This document shows positions 5,511 through 8,371 of a DNA stretch of 8,371 bases, piece by piece. This stretch comes from Oscillospiraceae bacterium (GTDB lineage Bacteria; Bacillota; Clostridia; Oscillospirales; Ruminococcaceae): assembly GCA_003516865.1 (NCBI GenBank), contig DPBR01000005.1, positions 1-8,371 of the forward strand, in the 5' to 3' direction. The notes beneath the pieces were generated by a model, which did no database searches, was not told where the DNA came from, and was given only the letters and a program-made list of their open reading frames with translations. The number at the start of each line of letters is the position of its first letter. Positions within the stretch are counted from its first letter, which is position 1. Position numbers and translations under genes: made by a program.

Positions 5511-5882
5511 TCACCTCTTAAGCAAATAATCCGCAAGCTTTTCAGCCGTCTTTTCCGAAACGTGAATTACGATTTTCGCCGCGTCGCAGTCGGCGGTTTC
5601 GCTGTCAAGACCTATCGTGTTTTCAAGATAATCGCGTATTATTATGCAGTTTGTGTAGATTGAATTTGCCGCTCTTATGCCGCTTTCCGTAAGCACAATC
5701 CTGCCGTAATACTCCTTTTCGATATACCCGCCCTCAACAAGCCTTTCGGTCATCGCCGCAGTACTCGCTTTGCTCACGCCGACAAGCGCCGCCACATCGG
5801 AAGATTTTATCACATTTCCGTTTTGGCAAAGCTTATAAATTGCAAACAGATACTTTTTTTGCGAATATGTAAGCTCGTTCAT
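5511..5882 (-). CDS. Small DtxR/MntR-fold transcriptional regulator with degenerate metal sites
   Basis: A 123-residue DNA-binding protein. The N-terminal winged helix-turn-helix is clear ('IKSSDVAALVGVSKASTAAM' near 25-44, wing 'YIEKEYYGRIVLTESG' near 53-68) and aligns without gaps to MntR; the helical dimerisation region follows, and there is no SH3 domain. Aligned by eye with Bacillus MntR, the metal ligands D8, E11, H77, E99, E102 and H103 correspond to Lys 10, Phe 13, Cys 79, Ala 102, Val 105 and Ile 106, so the classical metal sensor appears lost. Its start overlaps the GNAT stop by one base (TAATG), and it stands 4 nt before the HMA gene. It is the obvious candidate to bind the GTTAGY-N4-RCTAAC sites nearby. 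A MarR-type assignment is the alternative. Confidence 0.78.
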   Translation of the reverse strand: MNELTYSQKKYLFAIYKLCQNGNVIKSSDVAALVGVSKASTAAMTERLVEGGYIEKEYYGRIVLTESGIRAANSIYTNCIIIRDYLENTIGLDSETADCDAAKIVIHVSEKTAEKLADYLLKR

Positions 5883-6442
5883 TATTTCACTTCCTCAAAT
5901 TCATCGCGCAAAATCGAATAGTAAAGCCTGTCGAAATACTCGCCGTTTATATAAAAATAATCGCGTAAAGCGCCTTCGTAAACAAATCCGCACTTTTCAA
6001 TAACCTTTTTTGAAGGAAAATTATTAGCGCGGCAGCAAATTTGGATTTTATGAAGCTCCGCCGTTTCAAATCCGAATTTCAAAACCGCCTTTGTCGCTTC
6101 GGGAGCGTAACCCTGCCGCTGAAAATCAACGCCTATGCAATATTCAATCTCGGCAAAATTATTCCTCGCGTCAACAAGGAAAAACGCAATCTGACCTATG
6201 CAAATTTTGCTCTTTTTTTCGATAATCGCCCAGCGAAAGCAATTTCCGCTTTCATAAGCCGAAATATACTTGACGAGAAGTCCGTCCACTTCGCTTTCAG
6301 TTGTGTAAACAGGTTCTCCGTAAGCAGGCTGAACGCGTTCGTCCGAAACCCAGTATTTCAGCATATCCGAGCCGTCCGAGCGCTCAAATCTTCTCAAAAT
6401 AAGTCTTTCGCTTTCAATCTTTAGCGTTCCGACGTTTTTCAT
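5882..6442 (-). CDS. GNAT family N-acetyltransferase (RimJ/RimL-like)
   Basis: A 186-residue cytoplasmic protein with the full RimJ/RimL-type GNAT layout: 'IESERLILRRFERSD' at residues 9-23, the beta strand 'AEIEYCIG' (97-104), the acetyl-CoA pyrophosphate loop 'FQRQGYAPEA' (107-116), 'HKIQICCRANNFPSKKVIEKCGF' (131-153) and a C-terminal strand 'FDRLYYSIL'. Enzymes of this family acetylate protein N-termini, antibiotics or small amines; the substrate is not deducible. AAGGAG (complement of 6452-6457) lies nine bases upstream of ATG 6442. It is the first gene of a four-gene, overlapping operon behind a promoter with a GTTAGC operator, so it is probably co-regulated with the metal-related genes, an unexpected setting for a RimL-like enzyme. 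Confidence 0.87.
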   Translation of the reverse strand: MKNVGTLKIESERLILRRFERSDGSDMLKYWVSDERVQPAYGEPVYTTESEVDGLLVKYISAYESGNCFRWAIIEKKSKICIGQIAFFLVDARNNFAEIEYCIGVDFQRQGYAPEATKAVLKFGFETAELHKIQICCRANNFPSKKVIEKCGFVYEGALRDYFYINGEYFDRLYYSILRDEFEEVK

Positions 6443-6474
6443 TTCCGTAATCTCCTTAAAACGTATTTCACACG

Positions 6475-6490
6475 GTTAGCCTTTGCTAAC
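6475..6490. promoter_or_regulatory. Operator 1: perfect inverted repeat GTTAGC-CTTT-GCTAAC
   Basis: A perfect 6-bp inverted repeat with a 4-bp centre, located at about +3 to +18 of the GNAT operon promoter, where a bound repressor would block initiation or early elongation. It is the same as operator 4 (7524-7539) except for one symmetrical base pair in each arm. It resembles DtxR/IdeR-type boxes built on TTAG/CTAA arms. Confidence 0.8.
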
Positions 6491-6499
6491 TCTATACTT

Positions 6500-6528
6500 A
6501 TAATACTACGCAGAAATGTAATTGTCAA
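6500..6528 (-). promoter_or_regulatory. Sigma-A promoter of the GNAT-DtxR-HMA-HD-GYP operon
   Basis: On the minus strand, TTGACA (complement of 6523-6528) and TATTAT (complement of 6500-6505) are 17 bp apart. The predicted start is near 6493, just before operator 1. A leader of about 50 nt then leads to the GNAT start at 6442. Confidence 0.8.
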
Positions 6529-6562
6529 CCTATTATCGGAAAATTTGTAAAAAGCCACAAAA

Positions 6563-6578
6563 ATTAGTTTAGGCTAAC
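6563..6578. promoter_or_regulatory. Operator 2 (degenerate): ATTAGT-TTAG-GCTAAC
   Basis: Same 6-4-6 geometry as the other sites, with one arm (GCTAAC) perfect and the other (ATTAGT) differing from GTTAGC at two positions. The stretch TTAGGCTAACC at its right end also resembles IdeR/DtxR boxes. It lies about 35 bp upstream of the -35 box of the GNAT operon promoter, so it could be an auxiliary site; it also overlaps one arm of the hairpin at 6575-6605. Confidence 0.5.
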
Positions 6579-6605
6579 CGTTGAAGTAGTTGAAATTGAC
6601 GGTTA
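6575..6605 (-). terminator. Possible weak terminator after the DUF3793 gene
   Basis: TAACCGT (6575-6581) and ACGGTTA (6599-6605) form a perfect 7-bp inverted repeat with a 17-nt loop; the right arm includes the DUF3793 stop codon. On the minus strand a T-rich stretch (ATTTTT, complement of 6560-6565) follows some 10 nt after the stem. The large loop and distant T-run make this weak. Without it, DUF3793 transcripts would read into the GNAT operon. Confidence 0.35.
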
Positions 6606-7178
6606 ATTTGATATTTTAAGAGCCTGATAGATGTCGAAGCCCTCGTCAAGCTTGTTGCAGAGAAAACGCCTGCATTTGTTGTAATTATCAAAAGTTCGCC
6701 GAGCGCCCTCAACGTTCTCATACACCTTCCACGCGCCGCAAAGCTTGAAGTTATCGCCCTTATTCGCGATAAATCCCTTGACGTCCTCAATCGGATAGCC
6801 CAGAAAAACGCCTATTTCGTGCGGAAATCCTTCGCCCTTCGAAGCGCGCCGTGAAAGCCGCTCAAGACATTCTTCGAGCGTGAAATCGTCGCAATAACCG
6901 TATTTCGCAAGAATTTCACGCGCGCCGCTGTCCGAAAGCCTTTTCTGAAGCATTTCCTCGCGATAAACAAGCATAAGCGTTCGGTTACCGCAGCGGCATA
7001 ATAATCTGCTTTTCAGCCCCTTAACCGCGGCGCGCCTGTTAAAATAACGCGTGTGAAAATCAAGGTCAAATTCCGTGGACTGAAGCGAAATCAGACTCGC
7101 GCATTTAATTCCGAGCAGCGTAGGCGCTGTGTGATAAGCGAGCTTCTTTCCGAAATTTTTATACTCTGCAAATGACAT
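6603..7178 (-). CDS. DUF3793 family protein
   Basis: A 191-residue soluble protein of unknown function. Recognisable family features are 'HTAPTLLGIKCASLI' near residues 16-30, 'PHEIGVFLGYPIEDVKGFI' near 119-137, and a C-terminal 'CGAWKVYENVEGARRTFDNYNKC' near 147-169. Seven cysteines (26, 61, 63, 96, 104, 147, 169, plus one at 174) include a C-x-C pair at 61/63. DUF3793 genes occur in anaerobic Firmicutes, in my recollection often near iron-uptake or flavodoxin genes; the role is not known. The frame opens at 7244, but ATG 7178 (MSFAEYKNFG), with AGAGGGAG upstream, is preferred because the earlier part would overlap the DUF2325 gene and the operator. It has its own promoter and operator and lies 46 nt after DUF2325. 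Confidence 0.75.
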   Translation of the reverse strand: MSFAEYKNFGKKLAYHTAPTLLGIKCASLISLQSTEFDLDFHTRYFNRRAAVKGLKSRLLCRCGNRTLMLVYREEMLQKRLSDSGAREILAKYGYCDDFTLEECLERLSRRASKGEGFPHEIGVFLGYPIEDVKGFIANKGDNFKLCGAWKVYENVEGARRTFDNYNKCRRFLCNKLDEGFDIYQALKISN

Positions 7179-7196
7179 TATTCTATCTCCCTCTCG

Positions 7197-7212
7197 GTTA
7201 GCGAGAACTAAC
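7197..7212. promoter_or_regulatory. Operator 3: GTTAGC-GAGA-ACTAAC
   Basis: Inverted repeat with the same 6-4-6 geometry, lying between the DUF2325 stop and the DUF3793 start. The arms are symmetrical over GGTTAG/CTAACC (7196-7201 and 7208-7213). It starts three bases downstream of a recognisable -10 box, like operators 1 and 4. Confidence 0.75.
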
Positions 7213-7215
7213 CTC

Positions 7216-7244
7216 AGAATACAATTATTTACAATATTGTTCAA
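7216..7244 (-). promoter_or_regulatory. Weak sigma-A-like promoter of DUF3793 within the end of DUF2325
   Basis: On the minus strand, TTGAAC (complement of 7239-7244) and TATTCT (complement of 7216-7221) have a 17-bp spacer; each hexamer matches the consensus at four of six positions. The -35 lies in the last codons of DUF2325. Its position directly before operator 3 copies the arrangement at the two stronger promoters, which supports it more than the boxes themselves do. Confidence 0.5.
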
Positions 7245-7506
7245 GAACAGTTCTCAGCGCATTAACGCTCGCATTGTGAATTCTGGCGACCGCAATATCC
7301 TGCTTTTTCGATTTCTGATTAACGCTAATCGCCATTTTATGCGAACAGGTATTCGTGAAAACGACCATCAAATCGGGATTGCCCAGTTTGCTCTCAAAAT
7401 CGGACGGCATCTGCGTAAAAACCTTTGCCTTGCAGTTAAATTCCGCGCATATATCCTTATATCTTGTCGCCATTCTGTCGTTTCCGCCTACTACAACAAC
7501 GCTCAT
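7225..7506 (-). CDS. DUF2325 domain-containing protein
   Basis: A 93-residue soluble protein that is a single DUF2325 domain. It opens with a hydrophobic strand and glycine turn 'MSVVVVGGNDRM' (1-12), reminiscent of nucleotide-binding folds, followed by 'YKDICAEFNCKAKVF' (16-30), 'PDLMVVFTNTCSHKMAISV' (44-62) and 'VARIHNASVNALRTVL' (73-88). The Thr-x-x-x-S/H stretch (TNTCSHK) is a family hallmark. Function is unknown. AAGGAG (complement of 7515-7520) lies eight bases upstream of ATG 7506. It is preceded by a strong promoter and operator 4, and followed after 46 nt by DUF3793, so it belongs to the same apparent regulon as the DtxR-like gene. Confidence 0.8.
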   Translation of the reverse strand: MSVVVVGGNDRMATRYKDICAEFNCKAKVFTQMPSDFESKLGNPDLMVVFTNTCSHKMAISVNQKSKKQDIAVARIHNASVNALRTVLEQYCK

Positions 7507-7523
7507 TTATATCTCTCCTTTTG

Positions 7524-7539
7524 GTTAGTCTTTACTAAC
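7524..7539. promoter_or_regulatory. Operator 4: perfect inverted repeat GTTAGT-CTTT-ACTAAC
   Basis: Perfect 6-bp inverted repeat with a 4-bp centre at about +1 to +16 of the DUF2325 promoter, immediately before the ribosome binding site. Compared with operator 1 (GTTAGC-CTTT-GCTAAC), the one difference is compensated on the other arm (T/A instead of C/G), which points to selection for symmetry. Confidence 0.8.
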
Positions 7540-7546
7540 TGTGATT

Positions 7547-7576
7547 ATTATATCACACAAACATAATGTTTGTCAA
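7547..7576 (-). promoter_or_regulatory. Sigma-A promoter of the DUF2325 gene
   Basis: On the minus strand, TTGACA (complement of 7571-7576) and TATAAT (complement of 7547-7552) are both perfect hexamers, with an 18-bp spacer. The predicted start is near 7540, abutting operator 4. Confidence 0.82.
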
Positions 7577-7603
7577 GTATAACTTTTTATTCAAGGAAAT
7601 ATC

Positions 7604-8295
7604 GTGAAAAACAGAAAAAAGCTCTTTTTCACTGACACTGAAATAAAGCGGCTTCGCATTGACGCGTCTATTCTGAAGCATATTCTGCAGATAGGTCTTC
7701 CCGCGGGAATACAAAGCGCGGTATTCGCCGTTTCAAACATTGTCGTACAATCCGCTATAAACAGCCTCGGAACGTTCATAATGGCGGCTTCAAGTGCGGC
7801 GTTCAATATCAAAGTCTTTACATACGATATACTAAACTCGTTTTCACAGGCTTGCACAACGTTTGTCGGACAATATTTCGGCGCGGATGAAATCCGCCGC
7901 TGTAAAAAGACGCTGGCGTTTTGCCTTATTGAGGGTGCGGTCGTTCTCGGAGCGGCGATTTCGGTTATTCTGATATTCTGAAAACCGATGCTCAGTATTT
8001 TCAACAGTGAGCCTGCTGTTGTGGAAACAGAATATATACGCTTGGTGATGCTGATTTTGTAGCACTCGTTCAGCTTGCTGTATGAAGTTATATCCGGATA
8101 TCTCAGAGGATTTGGCATATCGCTTACGCCCACAATTCTGACGATGGTCGCGGCGTTTGCGGCGTGCGTATCGCTTGGATACAGTTCGTTTTCCCGCAAA
8201 ATCAGACGTTCCAAACAATTATGACGGCGTATCCTATCAGTCTTTCCGCAACCGCGCTTCTTATTTTTATTTCGCTCATTATCTATCGCCCGTAA
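7604..8295 (+). pseudogene. MATE family efflux transporter, C-terminal half, disrupted
   Basis: The plus strand encodes the C-terminal half of a MATE (MatE/NorM/DinF-like) transporter. From GTG 7604, 125 codons give 'ILQIGLPAGIQSAVFAVSNI', 'QSAINSLGTFIMAASSAAFN' and 'FSQACTTFVGQYFGA', classic MATE signatures. TGA at 7979 then interrupts, but homology continues in frame (KPMLSIFNSEP), is stopped again by TAG at 8060, continues (YEVISGYLRGFGISLTPTIL), then shifts frame near 8180-8188 and ends in 'VFPQNQTFQTIMTAYPISLS' and 'LIIYRP', with a stop at 8293. The first ~230 residues of a normal ~450-residue MATE protein are missing upstream, where an in-frame stop (7580) and the DUF2325 promoter lie. 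Two nonsense codons, one frameshift and 5' truncation make it a pseudogene. Confidence 0.85.
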
Positions 8296-8301
8296 AAGCG
8301 C

Positions 8302-8317
8302 TTTGCATCGATGCAAA
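8302..8317. repeat. Perfect 16-bp palindrome
   Basis: TTTGCATCGATGCAAA is its own reverse complement and lies seven bases after the end of the MATE remnant. It could be a regulator site for a gene to the right of the window or a relic of the event that damaged the MATE gene. Nothing else is recognisable from 8296 to the window end. Confidence 0.6.
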
Positions 8318-8371
8318 AGAATGATGAGCGATAAATTAAAGGATAACGCTAAGGCAACACCGCACAAAACG

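Noticed and set aside
7979..7981. TGA read as tryptophan (recoding) in the MATE gene
   Set aside because: TGA clearly ends other genes in the window (for example azlC at the azlD overlap, and the HMA and HD-GYP genes). The MATE gene also has a TAG, a frameshift and a missing 5' half, so decay is the simpler explanation.
7591..8367. Long minus-strand open frame (258 codons) across the MATE region
   Set aside because: Its translation shows no family resemblance, while the plus strand has clear MATE homology through most of it. The length comes from the antisense of a former coding region.
1..8371. CRISPR arrays, tRNA or rRNA genes, transposase genes, phage or toxin-antitoxin modules
   Set aside because: I looked for regularly spaced repeats, tRNA- or rRNA-like sequence and typical protein motifs and saw none.

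Overview
The window looks like chromosomal DNA from an anaerobic Firmicute, most likely a clostridial relative of Ruminococcaceae/Oscillospiraceae. The evidence is the gene content (a TM1266-type [FeFe]-hydrogenase regulator, DUF3793 and DUF2325 proteins, AzlCD, a Ser-rich lipoprotein), strong AGGAG-type ribosome binding sites, near-consensus sigma-A promoters and tightly overlapping genes. The taxonomic placement is an inference from family membership; there is no rRNA or other marker gene here.

Layout. (1) 2-196: the 3' end of trpD on the plus strand, converging on (2) azlC-azlD (1332 to 260, minus), a branched-chain amino acid exporter pair that shares a hairpin terminator region with trpD. 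(3) 1378-1746: a divergent intergenic region with one good promoter on each side. The plus-strand promoter is a perfect TTGACA-17-TATAAT followed by a ~190-nt untranslated leader that ends in an intrinsic terminator just before the ribosome binding site, so it is a candidate riboswitch or attenuator. (4) 1747-4500 (plus): a four-gene operon with a TM1266-family putative hydrogenase-system regulator, a NitT/TauT-type lipoprotein binding protein, its permease and its ATPase, closed by a strong bidirectional terminator at 4502-4540. (5) 6442 to 4546 (minus): a four-gene operon in which each gene overlaps or nearly touches the next: a GNAT acetyltransferase, a small DtxR/MntR-fold regulator, a membrane-anchored heavy-metal-associated (HMA) protein and a stand-alone HD-GYP phosphodiesterase. 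(6) 7506 to 6603 (minus): DUF2325 and DUF3793 genes, each with its own promoter. (7) 7604-8295 (plus): a decayed, 5'-truncated MATE transporter pseudogene, then a 16-bp palindrome and the window edge.

The most notable pattern is a shared operator. Near-identical inverted repeats of the form GTTAGY-N4-RCTAAC lie directly downstream of the -10 boxes of three separate minus-strand promoters (DUF2325, DUF3793 and the GNAT-DtxR-HMA-HD-GYP operon), with a fourth degenerate copy upstream of the last one. They resemble DtxR/IdeR boxes, and one of the controlled genes encodes a DtxR-fold regulator. This suggests a compact, autoregulated local metal-responsive regulon of six genes. By eye alignment to MntR, however, this regulator has lost the usual metal-ligand residues, and its operon includes a predicted c-di-GMP phosphodiesterase.

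The second notable unit is the TM1266 regulator plus ABC importer operon behind a structured leader. It may be an uptake system for a small molecule connected with hydrogenase metabolism or its cofactor, but the substrate cannot be read from sequence.
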